64,000 nt of DNA, taken from assembly GCF_902859725.1 (NCBI RefSeq), contig NZ_CADIJP010000014.1, forward strand, positions 87,470 through 151,469, read 5' to 3'. Shown piece after piece: positions 47,726 to 56,120 of the stretch (position 1 is the first letter of the stretch; each line of letters begins with the position of its first letter). Under the pieces are notes generated by a model. The model had not been told where the DNA came from, ran no database searches, and saw nothing but the letters and a program-made list of their open reading frames with translations. Made by a program: the position numbers and the translations under genes. The stretch comes from Achromobacter mucicolens. Lineage in GTDB: Bacteria; Pseudomonadota; Gammaproteobacteria; Burkholderiales; Burkholderiaceae_B.

Positions 47726-48697
47726 ATGCAATCCCTACGCCTGCTGGGCGCCGCGCTAGTGAGCGGCGCCGCCTTGATGGCCGCTGGCCCCGCACACGCC
47801 GCCGATTACCCCACCAAGCCCATCACCCTCGTGGTGCCCTTTCCCGCCGGATCCGGCACGGACGCCGTGGGGCGCATCTTCGGGGCCGAACTGTCGACCA
47901 TCCTTGGCCAGCAGGTCGTGGTCGAGAACAAGCCCGGCGCCAACGCGACGATCGCGGCCAACTACGTGGCGCGCGCCAAGCCGGACGGCTACACGCTCTT
48001 CGTCACCACCAATACGTCCCATTCGGCCGCGCCGTGGCTGATGAAGAACGTGCCATACGACCCGGTGAAGGATTTCACCCCCATCGCGCGGGGCGGCAAC
48101 CTGCCCTTCCTCCTGGTGGTGAATCCGAAGCGCCCCTGGAAGACGGTGGCTGACCTGGTGGCCGACGCCAAGAAGAACCCCGGCCGCATCACCTATGCCA
48201 GCGGCAACAGCACGGGCATCGTCGCCGGCGCAACACTGGCCAACCGCGCCAAGATCGATATCCTGCACGTGCCCTACAAAGGCACGCCGCAGAGCCTGAC
48301 CGACGTGGTGGGCGGCCAGGTGGACTTCATGTTCACCGATCTGGCCTCGGGCCTGCCGTTCGTGCAGTCGGGGCAATTGCGCGCCCTGGCCGTGTCCACG
48401 GCCGAGCGAAGCGCCATCGCGCCCGACCTGCCATCGATGGCCGAGGCGGGCGTGCCCGACTTCGACCTGAATTCCTGGAATGGCTACTTCGGCCCGGCCG
48501 GCATGCCGCCCGAGATCGTGGCCAAGCTGAATGCGGCCATCAACAAGATCGCCGCCAATCCCGACACGAAAAAGCGCCTGGCGGGACTGGGATTTGACGC
48601 GTTCTCCAGCACCCCCGAGGCCTTCGCCCAGTTCGTCGGTGAACAGCGCGACCTGTGGGGCAAACTGATCCGCGACGCGGGGATCGAGCAGCAATGA
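47726..48697 (+). CDS. Bug-family tripartite tricarboxylate transporter binding protein
   Basis: A 323-residue periplasmic solute-binding protein. The signal peptide LLGAALVSGAALMAAGPAHA is cleaved before ADYPTKPITLVVPFPAGSGTDAVGR, the classic Bug N-terminus. VENKPGANATIAANYVARAKPDGYTL and HVPYKGTPQSLTDVVGGQVDFMF are family blocks. No TctA/TctB membrane partners are in the window, as is common for the many orphan Bug proteins of Bordetella and relatives. It probably binds a carboxylate handled by the downstream enzymes; the ligand is unknown. Confidence 0.93.
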   Translation: MQSLRLLGAALVSGAALMAAGPAHAADYPTKPITLVVPFPAGSGTDAVGRIFGAELSTILGQQVVVENKPGANATIAANYVARAKPDGYTLFVTTNTSHSAAPWLMKNVPYDPVKDFTPIARGGNLPFLLVVNPKRPWKTVADLVADAKKNPGRITYASGNSTGIVAGATLANRAKIDILHVPYKGTPQSLTDVVGGQVDFMFTDLASGLPFVQSGQLRALAVSTAERSAIAPDLPSMAEAGVPDFDLNSWNGYFGPAGMPPEIVAKLNAAINKIAANPDTKKRLAGLGFDAFSSTPEAFAQFVGEQRDLWGKLIRDAGIEQQ

Positions 48698-49935
48698 TCG
48701 ACCAGCCCCTGTCCGACACGCCGGCCGCCGGGCCGCTCGCCGGCGTGCGCATCCTGGACTTGAGCTCGGTGGTGATGGGGCCGTATGCGACCCAGGTCCT
48801 GGCGGACCTGGGTGCGGACGTCATCAAGGTGGAGTCGCCGGCGGGGGACAACATGCGGGCCGTCGGCCCCATGCGCAACCCGGGCATGGGGCATCTCTAC
48901 CTGCACCTGAACCGCAACAAGCGGTCGATCGTCCTGGACCTGAAGACCCCCGAGGGCCGGGAGGCCTGCCTGAAACTGGCGGAAAGCTGCGACGCGCTGC
49001 TCTACAACATTCGCCCGCAGGCGATGGCGCGGCTGGGGCTGTCGTACGAGGCGGTGGCCGCGCGCAACCCGCGACTTGTCTATGTCGGCGCTTATGGATT
49101 CGGCGAGGCCGGCCCCTATGCCGGCCGCCCCGCCTACGACGACCTGATCCAGGGGCAGACCGGCATTGCCGCGCTGTCCGCGCAGCAGAGCGGCGATGTG
49201 CCGCGCTATGCGCCGCTGACGCTGGCGGACCGGGCGGTCGGCCTGCACGTCGGCATCGCGCTGGTGTCCGCAGTGCTGGGCGCCCGCACGCTCGGCCGCG
49301 GCCAGCAGGTGGAGATCCCGATGTTCGAGGGCATGGCGCACCTGGTGCTGGGCGACCACCTGGGCGGCGCGACCTTTGAGCCGCCGATGGGCCCCACGGG
49401 CTACGCGCGCCTCTTGGCGCCGCATCGCCGGCCGTACGCCACCGCGGATGGATACATCTGCCTGCTGATCTACAACGACAAGCATTGGCGCAACTTCTTC
49501 GCGTTGATCGGGCGTCCCGAGCTGTCGCAGGATCCGCGCTTTTGCACCCACGGGGCCCGCGCGGCGCACATCAGCGAGGTCTACGCCTTCGTGGCCGAGG
49601 TGATCGCCACCCGCCCAAGCCAGGACTGGCTGACGGAACTGGCGCGCGCCGACATTCCCGCCTCGCAGCTCTACACCATCGACGGCCTGCTGCACGACGA
49701 GCACCTGACCGCGACCGGCTTCATCCAGGAAATGGACCACCCGTCGGAGGGCCGCATTCGCACCACCGGAACGCTGGGCCGCTACGAAGGCACGCCGACG
49801 TCGATACGACGCGCGGCCCCGCGCCTCGGGCAGCACAGCCGGGAGGTGCTGGCCGAGGCGGGCTACGGCCAGGAACAGATCGACGCCATGCTTGCCCGTG
49901 GCATTACCCAGGACGGAAACAACGATGGACTTTGA
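48694..49935 (+). CDS. CaiB/BaiF (class III) CoA-transferase
   Basis: A 413-residue CoA-transferase that moves CoA between carboxylic acids. LAGVRILDLSSVVMGPYATQVLADLGADVIKVESPAGD is the conserved N-terminus, and RPAYDDLIQGQTGIAAL holds the catalytic Asp. The ATG overlaps the stop of the Bug gene (ATGA). It probably activates the acid captured by the Bug protein for the acyl-CoA dehydrogenase encoded next. Confidence 0.92.
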   Translation: MIDQPLSDTPAAGPLAGVRILDLSSVVMGPYATQVLADLGADVIKVESPAGDNMRAVGPMRNPGMGHLYLHLNRNKRSIVLDLKTPEGREACLKLAESCDALLYNIRPQAMARLGLSYEAVAARNPRLVYVGAYGFGEAGPYAGRPAYDDLIQGQTGIAALSAQQSGDVPRYAPLTLADRAVGLHVGIALVSAVLGARTLGRGQQVEIPMFEGMAHLVLGDHLGGATFEPPMGPTGYARLLAPHRRPYATADGYICLLIYNDKHWRNFFALIGRPELSQDPRFCTHGARAAHISEVYAFVAEVIATRPSQDWLTELARADIPASQLYTIDGLLHDEHLTATGFIQEMDHPSEGRIRTTGTLGRYEGTPTSIRRAAPRLGQHSREVLAEAGYGQEQIDAMLARGITQDGNNDGL

Positions 49936-51091
49936 ATTCACCCCCGACCAGCTCGCCCTGCGCGACGCGGTTTCCCGCATCTGCGAACGCTACCCCGACG
50001 AATACTGGCTGGAACGAGACCGCGAGGGCGGGTTTCCGGAACCCCTGCACGCGGACCTGGCGCGCGACGGCTGGCTGGGCATCGCGATGCCGCAGGAGTA
50101 CGGCGGCGCGGGCCTGGGCATGACGGAAGCGGCGCTGATGATGCAGACCATCGCCGCGTCGGGTGCGGGCTTTACCGGCGCCTCGGCCGTCCACATGAAC
50201 ATCTTCGGGCTGAATCCGGTCGTGGTGTTCGGCAGCGATGAACAGCGCGGCCGGTGGCTCGAACCGCTGATCGCCGGCCGGGAAAAGGCCTGCTTTGCGG
50301 TCACCGAGCCCGACGCGGGGCTGGACACGACCAAACTGAGCACCCGCGCCGTGCGCCAGGGCGACGAGTACATCGTCCATGGCCGCAAGATCTGGATCTC
50401 GACGGCGCAGGTGGCCAGCAAGATGCTGCTGCTGGCGCGCACCACGCCGCTGTCCGAGGTGGACAAGCCCACGCAGGGCCTGTCGCTCTTCTACACCGAC
50501 CTGGACCGCGAAAAGATCGAGGTGCGGGAGATCGAAAAAATGGGCCGCAAGGCGGTCGATTCGAACATGCTGTTCATCGATGGCCTGCGGATTCCGGTGG
50601 CCGATCGTATTGGCGAGGAAGGCCGCGGCTTCGAATACATCCTGCACGGCTTGAATCCCGAGCGCATCCTGATCGCCGCCGAAGCGGTCGGGATTGGCCG
50701 CGCGGCGCTGGACCGGGCGGTCAAGTACGCCGGCGAACGCACCGTGTTCGGCCGCCCCATCGGCAAGAACCAGGGCATCCAGCACCCGCTTGCCCAGGCG
50801 TGGATGCAGTTGGAGGCCGCGGACCTGATGGTGTTCAAGGCGGCCAGCCTGTACGACGCGGGCAAGCCCTGCGGCCCGGCCGCCAACTCGGCCAAGTACC
50901 TGGCGGCCGAAGCGGGCTACAACGCCTGCCAGACGGCGGTGATGACGCTGGGCGGCATGGGCTACGCGAAGGAGTACCACGTGGAGCGGCTGCTGCGCGA
51001 AAGCTTCATCCCCCGCATCGCGCCGGTCAGCCCGCAGCTCATCATGTGCTTCATTGCGGAAAAGGTGCTGGGCCTGCCCAAGTCGTACTAG
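49925..51091 (+). CDS. Acyl-CoA dehydrogenase family protein
   Basis: A 388-residue FAD-dependent acyl-CoA dehydrogenase. The FAD/substrate blocks FAVTEPDAGLDTTKLSTRA and YAGERTVFGRPIGKNQGIQHPLA are normal. The usual EGTxxI loop with the catalytic Glu is replaced by RIAPVSPQL near the C-terminus, so the catalytic base must be elsewhere or the reaction differs. It overlaps the CoA-transferase gene by 11 bases. Substrate unknown. Confidence 0.92.
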   Translation: MDFEFTPDQLALRDAVSRICERYPDEYWLERDREGGFPEPLHADLARDGWLGIAMPQEYGGAGLGMTEAALMMQTIAASGAGFTGASAVHMNIFGLNPVVVFGSDEQRGRWLEPLIAGREKACFAVTEPDAGLDTTKLSTRAVRQGDEYIVHGRKIWISTAQVASKMLLLARTTPLSEVDKPTQGLSLFYTDLDREKIEVREIEKMGRKAVDSNMLFIDGLRIPVADRIGEEGRGFEYILHGLNPERILIAAEAVGIGRAALDRAVKYAGERTVFGRPIGKNQGIQHPLAQAWMQLEAADLMVFKAASLYDAGKPCGPAANSAKYLAAEAGYNACQTAVMTLGGMGYAKEYHVERLLRESFIPRIAPVSPQLIMCFIAEKVLGLPKSY

Positions 51092-51119
51092 GCGGACCAC
51101 GACGGCAGGCGGGCGCGAT

Positions 51120-51857
51120 TCAGGCCTGCTGCTCCAGCCCCGTGCAGGCCGCCCGCAGGATCCGGGCATACGATTCCTGCTCCGGCTCGATCCGGTAGAT
51201 CGGGCCGCCCACCGAAATGGCGTAGTGTTCGCCAGACAGCGTGACCGGCCACGCGATCGCGCCCACGTCGGCGATCGACTCGCCGCTATTCATGAACCAT
51301 CCCCGCTGCCGCGAGGCGTCCAGATCCGCGAGCAGCGCCTCGCGGGTCACCAGGGTGCGCTCGTTGTAGCGCGTCATGGGGATGGCCGCCAACAGCGCAT
51401 CGCGCGCCGCGTCGTCCAGCAGCGAAAGCAACGCCTTACCCAGCGAATTGGCGTGAACGTCCTTGAACTCGCCGGCAACCGGCGCGTATCGGATCGTATG
51501 GGGGGAATCGAGCACATCCAGGTACACGACGCGGCCGTCGGCCGACAGCTTGGCGAAGACCACCGTTTCGCGCGTGGCGTCGCGAAGTTCGACCAGGCTG
51601 GGATACACCCGGTCCAGGACGGGATCGGCCCGCGCGATGCGCTGGGCCATCGCGAGCAGCCGGCCGGTCGGGTAGTAGCCCTGGCGCCGTCCGGTTTCAT
51701 AAAGGTAACCCAAGCTGGTGAGCGTGCGGATCAGCGCCAGGCAGCTGGACACCGGCACATCCAGCAGGCGGGCCAGTTCCGACAGGGGCAGCGCGCGTTT
51801 CTCGCGGGCGTAGGTTTCGATGATTTCGATAACTCGCAACGCCGTCTTGACACTCAT
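51120..51857 (-). CDS. IclR-family transcriptional regulator
   Basis: A 245-residue regulator with an N-terminal winged helix (ALRVIEIIETYAREKRALPLSELARLLDVPVSSCLALIRTLTSLGYLY) and a C-terminal effector domain (about residues 75-245, with SLGKALLS). IclR proteins bind small acids or aromatics. It converges on the acyl-CoA dehydrogenase gene with 28 bases between, so it is the likely regulator of that module. The start is MSVKTALR; longer frames run into the flaG promoter region. Confidence 0.91.
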   Translation of the reverse strand: MSVKTALRVIEIIETYAREKRALPLSELARLLDVPVSSCLALIRTLTSLGYLYETGRRQGYYPTGRLLAMAQRIARADPVLDRVYPSLVELRDATRETVVFAKLSADGRVVYLDVLDSPHTIRYAPVAGEFKDVHANSLGKALLSLLDDAARDALLAAIPMTRYNERTLVTREALLADLDASRQRGWFMNSGESIADVGAIAWPVTLSGEHYAISVGGPIYRIEPEQESYARILRAACTGLEQQA

Positions 51858-51904
51858 TGCCCGATCCAGACTCTTAGCACGTGAACCATCCAGTTGCGCG
51901 GGGC

Positions 51905-51931
51905 TAAAGTTCGCCCCGAGGGTGCCGTTAT
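51905..51931 (+). promoter_or_regulatory. Sigma-28 (FliA) promoter for flaG-fliDST
   Basis: TAAAGTTC, exactly 11 bases, then GCCGTTAT. This fits the FliA consensus TAAAGTTT-N11-GCCGATAA in 13 of 16 positions with ideal spacing. It lies 65 bases before the flaG start, in the spacer shared with the divergent iclR gene. Confidence 0.75.
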
Positions 51932-51996
51932 GGTAACTGAGAATTTCCTGAAAACAGCGCGTTCTCCGAGACGCCCCCCTCGCCGTTGGAGTGATC

Positions 51997-52374
51997 ATGG
52001 CCGTAACCCCGTTAGCCCCCGCAGCGTTCGCGTCGTTACCGGTTTCGACCGTTATCGCCACGCCCGACCCTTCCGCCACCGCCACGCCCGCACCCGCCAG
52101 CAGCAACAGCAGCGGCTCCGGCAACGCCACGTCGGATCAGGCCAATGCGCAGAAGATGCCGCTCGATAAGGCGCTGGACGAGATCAACGAACAGATGAAG
52201 GCCTGGTCGACCCAGCTTCAGTTCGAGATCGACCCGAATGTGCACCAGGTGGTTGTGTCCGTGATCGACGCCGAGTCGGGTGACGTCCTGCGCACCATCC
52301 CCAGCGAAGCGGTGCTGAAGATCGCCAAAATGATCGTGAACATGCAGGGAAACGGTATCAAGACCTCGGCCTGA
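51997..52374 (+). CDS. flaG: FlaG-family flagellar protein
   Basis: A 125-residue protein. The first 50 residues are Ala/Pro/Thr/Ser-rich and probably unstructured; the C-terminal half (LDEINEQMKAWSTQLQFEIDPNVHQVVVSVIDAESGDVLRTIPSEAVLKIAKMI) is the FlaG domain. FlaG influences filament length in some bacteria. I choose the ATG at 51997 with GGAG before it over the GTG at 51991. First gene after the sigma-28 promoter, followed by fliD. Confidence 0.88.
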   Translation: MAVTPLAPAAFASLPVSTVIATPDPSATATPAPASSNSSGSGNATSDQANAQKMPLDKALDEINEQMKAWSTQLQFEIDPNVHQVVVSVIDAESGDVLRTIPSEAVLKIAKMIVNMQGNGIKTSA

Positions 52375-52462
52375 TCCGGCACTTAAAACGCCGTTCGCCA
52401 AAATTGACGCGGGGCCCGGCACGAGAACCGTCGAAATAGGCCCGCCTTATGCCTTTACCCGG

Positions 52463-52486
52463 CCGATAGCCGGGACCACATTTTTG
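52463..52486 (+). promoter_or_regulatory. Hairpin with GCCGATAG before fliD
   Basis: CCCGGC-CGATA-GCCGGG forms a perfect hairpin in the flaG-fliD spacer. It includes GCCGATAG, close to the sigma-28 -10 element, but no matching -35 is present, so it may simply be a transcript hairpin. Confidence 0.3.
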
Positions 52487-52517
52487 TCAGAATTGCATCG
52501 CTAGGAAGGAACTTCAC

Positions 52518-53906
52518 ATGGCCACCATCACCAACCTCGGTTCGAATTCAGGCTTGCCCCTGGAGGACATCCTCTCGAAGCTGGAAGCTGCCGAGGAAAA
52601 GAAGCTGCAGCAGTACACCGTACGGCAGACCAGCTTCGAAACCCGCGTTACGGCATACGGCCAGCTCAAGAGCGCCGTGGAAGCCGTGCAGAAGGCTGCC
52701 GCTGCGCTGGGCAAGCCCGAGACGCTGGGCGCCGTGAAAGGCAGCGTGACCGGCGGCGACGCCCTGACCGCGACCGTGGCCGCCGAAGGCGCCGTGGCTG
52801 GCCAGTACACGATCAACGTGAAGAACGTTGCCACCTCCCAGACCCTGCAATCGGGCGCGGTCGCCGACCGCAAGGCGTCCAATGGCGCCACCGGTTCCTT
52901 TGAAATCGAACTGGCCGACGGCACCAAGAAGACCGTCGACCTGAAGGACGACACCTCGCTGAACGGCATCGTCAAGGCGGTCAACGCCGACGACTCGCTG
53001 GGCGTGCGCGCCACCGTCATCACCGACGGCGACGGCAAGAGCTACCTGATGATGACCGCCAAGAACACGGGCGTGCAGGCGTCGGTCAAGTCCATCACGG
53101 TGACGGGCGACCAGTCGCTCAAGGACGTCCTGAACTACAACACCGACGCTGCCGACACCAGCGCGAAGATGACGGCCACCGCCGCTGTCGACGCTGAAAT
53201 CGACATCAACGGCATCACCGTCAAGAGCGGCACGAACAACATTTCGACCGCCATCGACGGCGTCACGCTCAACCTGTCGTCCAAGACCGAAGCCGGCAAG
53301 CCCATCACGCTGAAGCTGGAAAGCGATCCCTCGGTGGCCAGCAAGGCGATCCAGAGCTTCGTGACCGCCTACAACACGCTGCAGACGACGATCAAGAACC
53401 TGACGGCCTTCGACGCCGCCGCCGCCACCAACCAGCCGCTCACCGGCGACGGCACGACGCGCGCCATCCAGTCGTCGCTCGCCAGCGCCCTGCAGTTCGT
53501 GACAGGCGAAGGCACGCTGCGTTCGCTGGCAGACCTGGGCATCACGACCAACCCGCAGACGCGCCAGCTGACGCTGGACCAGACCAAGCTGGACAAGGCG
53601 CTGTCCACGAACGGCGCGGACGTCTCGCGCATGCTGACGGGCGAAAACGGCCTGGCCGCCAATTTTGAAAAGGCGACCAAGGACATCCTGAGCGACACCG
53701 GCTCGATCAAGACCAAGACCGACGGTCTGGCCAAGTCGATCGCCAACGTGAAGGATCAGTACACGCGCGCCAAGGCCGCTGGCGAAGCTTCGCTGGAGCT
53801 GATGCGCGCGCAGTTCGTCCAGTTGGACAAATTCGTTGCGCAGCAGTCGGTCACGGCCAACTACCTGACGCAGCAGTTCGCGGCCATGAACAAGTCGACG
53901 AAGTGA
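52518..53906 (+). CDS. fliD: Flagellar filament cap protein FliD
   Basis: A 462-residue filament cap (HAP2) that promotes flagellin folding at the tip. The N-terminal helical D0/D1 region (GLPLEDILSKLEAAEEKKLQQYTVRQTSFETRVTAYGQLKSAVEAVQKAA) and C-terminal helix (LMRAQFVQLDKFVAQQSVTANYLTQQFAAMNK) are the parts conserved in FliD; the middle beta domains are variable. AGGAAGGA precedes the ATG. fliS and fliT, its export chaperones, follow. Confidence 0.95.
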   Translation: MATITNLGSNSGLPLEDILSKLEAAEEKKLQQYTVRQTSFETRVTAYGQLKSAVEAVQKAAAALGKPETLGAVKGSVTGGDALTATVAAEGAVAGQYTINVKNVATSQTLQSGAVADRKASNGATGSFEIELADGTKKTVDLKDDTSLNGIVKAVNADDSLGVRATVITDGDGKSYLMMTAKNTGVQASVKSITVTGDQSLKDVLNYNTDAADTSAKMTATAAVDAEIDINGITVKSGTNNISTAIDGVTLNLSSKTEAGKPITLKLESDPSVASKAIQSFVTAYNTLQTTIKNLTAFDAAAATNQPLTGDGTTRAIQSSLASALQFVTGEGTLRSLADLGITTNPQTRQLTLDQTKLDKALSTNGADVSRMLTGENGLAANFEKATKDILSDTGSIKTKTDGLAKSIANVKDQYTRAKAAGEASLELMRAQFVQLDKFVAQQSVTANYLTQQFAAMNKSTK

Positions 53907-53926
53907 TAACCGAGAAGATGCATTAA

Positions 53927-54355
53927 ATGACGTACGCCGCGCGCCGCCCCACAGGCTCATACTCTGTCCGCTCCTACGCCGATATCGGCCTGGAGACCCA
54001 AGTGATGAGCGCCACACCGGAAAGGCTGATCACCCTGCTTTACCAGGGTGCGCGCGCGGCAATCGGACAGGCTCGCCTGCATCTGCAGGAAGGGCGGGTT
54101 GCCGAGCGCGGCGCAGCAATCACCAAGGCCATCAAGATCGTCGACGAAGGCCTGAAGATGGGCCTGAACATGGAAGCCGGCGGCGACATCGCCGCCAACC
54201 TGAGCCGGCTTTACGACTACATCGTCCGCACCCTGCTCATGGCAAACCTGAAAGCCGACGTCGAGCAGTTGGACATTGCGGACCGCCTGCTGGCGGACCT
54301 GGCCGACGCCTGGCAGACTTCCATCGATCGGCCTGCCCCGGGCGCAACGCTTTGA
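53927..54355 (+). CDS. fliS: Flagellin export chaperone FliS
   Basis: A 142-residue helical chaperone that keeps flagellin monomeric before export. YADIGLETQVMSATPERLITLLYQGARAAIGQARLHLQEG is the conserved N-terminal part, and AANLSRLYDYIVRTLLMANLKAD the central block. Between fliD and fliT; its stop overlaps the fliT start as TGATG. Confidence 0.95.
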   Translation: MTYAARRPTGSYSVRSYADIGLETQVMSATPERLITLLYQGARAAIGQARLHLQEGRVAERGAAITKAIKIVDEGLKMGLNMEAGGDIAANLSRLYDYIVRTLLMANLKADVEQLDIADRLLADLADAWQTSIDRPAPGATL

Positions 54356-54753
54356 TGGCCCCCATAACCGCTATTGCCAGCCATCGATCGCCCGAGATTT
54401 CTATGACGTCGCTCACCCAGTCCTCCACCATCCTGGAACAGTACCAGGAGATCGCGCTCTCAACGAGCGAGATGTTGACGGCCGCCCAGGCCGGCGACTG
54501 GGACACCGCACTCATGCACGGCCAGCTCTACTGCGAGCAGGTCGAGCGCCTGCGCCATGCCGAACCCGTCAACCCGCTGGACGAAGCCGGGCGCAGCATG
54601 AAGTACGACTTGCTCGTGCGCATTCTTGAAAACGATGCCATGACGCGCGACCTGGCGTTGCCCCAATTGGCGCGGCTGGGCGAACTGCTGGGACGCATGA
54701 AGCGCCAGCAGACCCTGCTGTCCGCCTACGGCAAACAGGCGCCTGACGAATGA
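54355..54753 (+). CDS. fliT: Flagellar protein FliT
   Basis: A 132-residue helical protein by the start at 54355, or 116 residues by the ATG at 54403 (MTSLTQSSTI). FliT is the FliD chaperone and, in enterics, an FlhDC antagonist. ILEQYQEIALSTSEMLTAAQAGDWDTALMHGQLYCEQVERLR is typical of the four-helix FliT fold. The TGATG overlap with fliS supports the longer form. Identity rests mainly on position and helical pattern. Confidence 0.85.
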   Translation: MAPITAIASHRSPEISMTSLTQSSTILEQYQEIALSTSEMLTAAQAGDWDTALMHGQLYCEQVERLRHAEPVNPLDEAGRSMKYDLLVRILENDAMTRDLALPQLARLGELLGRMKRQQTLLSAYGKQAPDE

Positions 54754-56120
54754 GCATCGGTCCCGCCGCGCTCGGCAACGTCCTGGTGCAGCGGTTGGAC
54801 GCCGTGCTTGGCACGACGATGTCCGCCGCGAACGCCAACCAGATTTCGGGCGCACGGCCTGACGCGGTCAGCCAGCCCGGCAGCCCGGAGAAAGCCGGGC
54901 CTTCGGACGGCTCGGCGCGCGATACCCGGCAAGGCATACAAACTGGCGGCGCCCGAGGCGACCGCCAGAATACTGTTGTCGACCCCAAAACCGCCGCCGC
55001 GCTGGCACTGGCCGCGCGCGGCCTGGTCACCAGCAGCGACACGACCGCCTCGGCCCCGACCACGCTGGGCACGACGGCCCGCACCATCCTGGCCCTGCTT
55101 GCCCAATACCCCGAAGCCGCACCGGCCGTGCAAGGCCGCGCGCCCTTGTGGAGCGCCGATGCACAGGGCGGACAGCAACCCGGCGGCGCCGCCCCGGGCA
55201 GCCAGGCCGGCCCGGCCCAACCCGGCCAACCCGCGCAGGCTGGCCAGCCTGGCCAGCCCGCCGCCGCACCGGCAACCCCACTGCCCGCGGCCGCCGCCGC
55301 GTCTGCAGCCACGTCTGCCGCCACCCCGGGCGCCCCTCTTTCTGCGACCGCAGACGCCGCCAACGCCAAGCCGGCCACGCATCCAGCTGGACAAGCCGGT
55401 GGCGCGAAAGGCGCCGAGGCCGTCTCGCATGCCTCGCTTGCCGCGGGCGGCCCGTCTGCCCGCGCCCTCGGCCAGGCCTTGCGCAATGCGTTGCAGACCA
55501 GCGGCCTGTTCTACGAATCGCATCTGACCGACATGGTCTTTGGCCGCAAGAATCCGTCCACGCTGGAGAACGAGCCGCAAGCCCGGCTGTCTCGCGACAC
55601 GGCCTCGCACGCCAACGTCCAGGCCCGCGGCCGCACCGAAGCGGCCAGCGCCAGCCGGTCCGGCGGCGGCGCCGAGGCGCCGGCGTCCTCGGGCGGCTCG
55701 GCGGCATCGTCCACGCCCGGCGCGCCGATCAGCGGCATCCATCAGGATCTGACGGTGCTGGTGCGCCAGCAGCTGGACGTGCTGGCCAATCAGACGGTGA
55801 ACTGGCAAGGCGAAGCCTGGCCCGGCACGCAGATGGAGTGGGAAGTCGAACGTGACCCCTACGGCGCCGACCGCGAATCGGCGGTTCCCACCTGGGCCAC
55901 GCGCGTGAAGCTGGATCTGCCGCGCCTGGGCCTGGTGGACGCGCGCCTGAACCTTGCGGGCGACCAGATCGTGCTGCAGCTCATTGCGCCGCACAGCGCC
56001 TCCGAGATCAACGACTCCTCGGACATGCTACGCTCGCGCCTGCTGGCTGCCGGCCTGACCCTGAGCAATCTGACGGTAAGCGTGGTTGAACCCCGTCCCG
56101 TCATCCCGACCGATTTCTGA
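54750..56120 (+). CDS. FliK-like flagellar hook-length control family protein
   Basis: A 456-residue protein. Residues 1-330 are Ala/Gly/Pro/Gln-rich and probably disordered, with imperfect QPGQPAQAGQPGQPA repeats. The C-terminal 110 residues (QMEWEVERDPYGADRESAVPTWATRVKLDLPRLGLVDARLNLAGDQIVLQL) match the FliK C-terminal domain, which interacts with FlhB. A second, standard fliK begins at 63422, so this is a paralogue. It overlaps the FlhB-C-like gene as TGATG. Confidence 0.82.
   Translation: MSIGPAALGNVLVQRLDAVLGTTMSAANANQISGARPDAVSQPGSPEKAGPSDGSARDTRQGIQTGGARGDRQNTVVDPKTAAALALAARGLVTSSDTTASAPTTLGTTARTILALLAQYPEAAPAVQGRAPLWSADAQGGQQPGGAAPGSQAGPAQPGQPAQAGQPGQPAAAPATPLPAAAAASAATSAATPGAPLSATADAANAKPATHPAGQAGGAKGAEAVSHASLAAGGPSARALGQALRNALQTSGLFYESHLTDMVFGRKNPSTLENEPQARLSRDTASHANVQARGRTEAASASRSGGGAEAPASSGGSAASSTPGAPISGIHQDLTVLVRQQLDVLANQTVNWQGEAWPGTQMEWEVERDPYGADRESAVPTWATRVKLDLPRLGLVDARLNLAGDQIVLQLIAPHSASEINDSSDMLRSRLLAAGLTLSNLTVSVVEPRPVIPTDF

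Noticed and set aside
47244-51857. A mobile element or genomic island
   Set aside because: The module looks accessory, but I see no integrase, transposase, direct repeats or tRNA border, and base composition is like the neighbours apart from the short AT-rich promoter.
52440-52486. A separate sigma-28 promoter for fliD
   Set aside because: GCCGATAG fits the -10, but the bases where the -35 should be (CGCCTTAT) do not fit; it is better explained as a hairpin.
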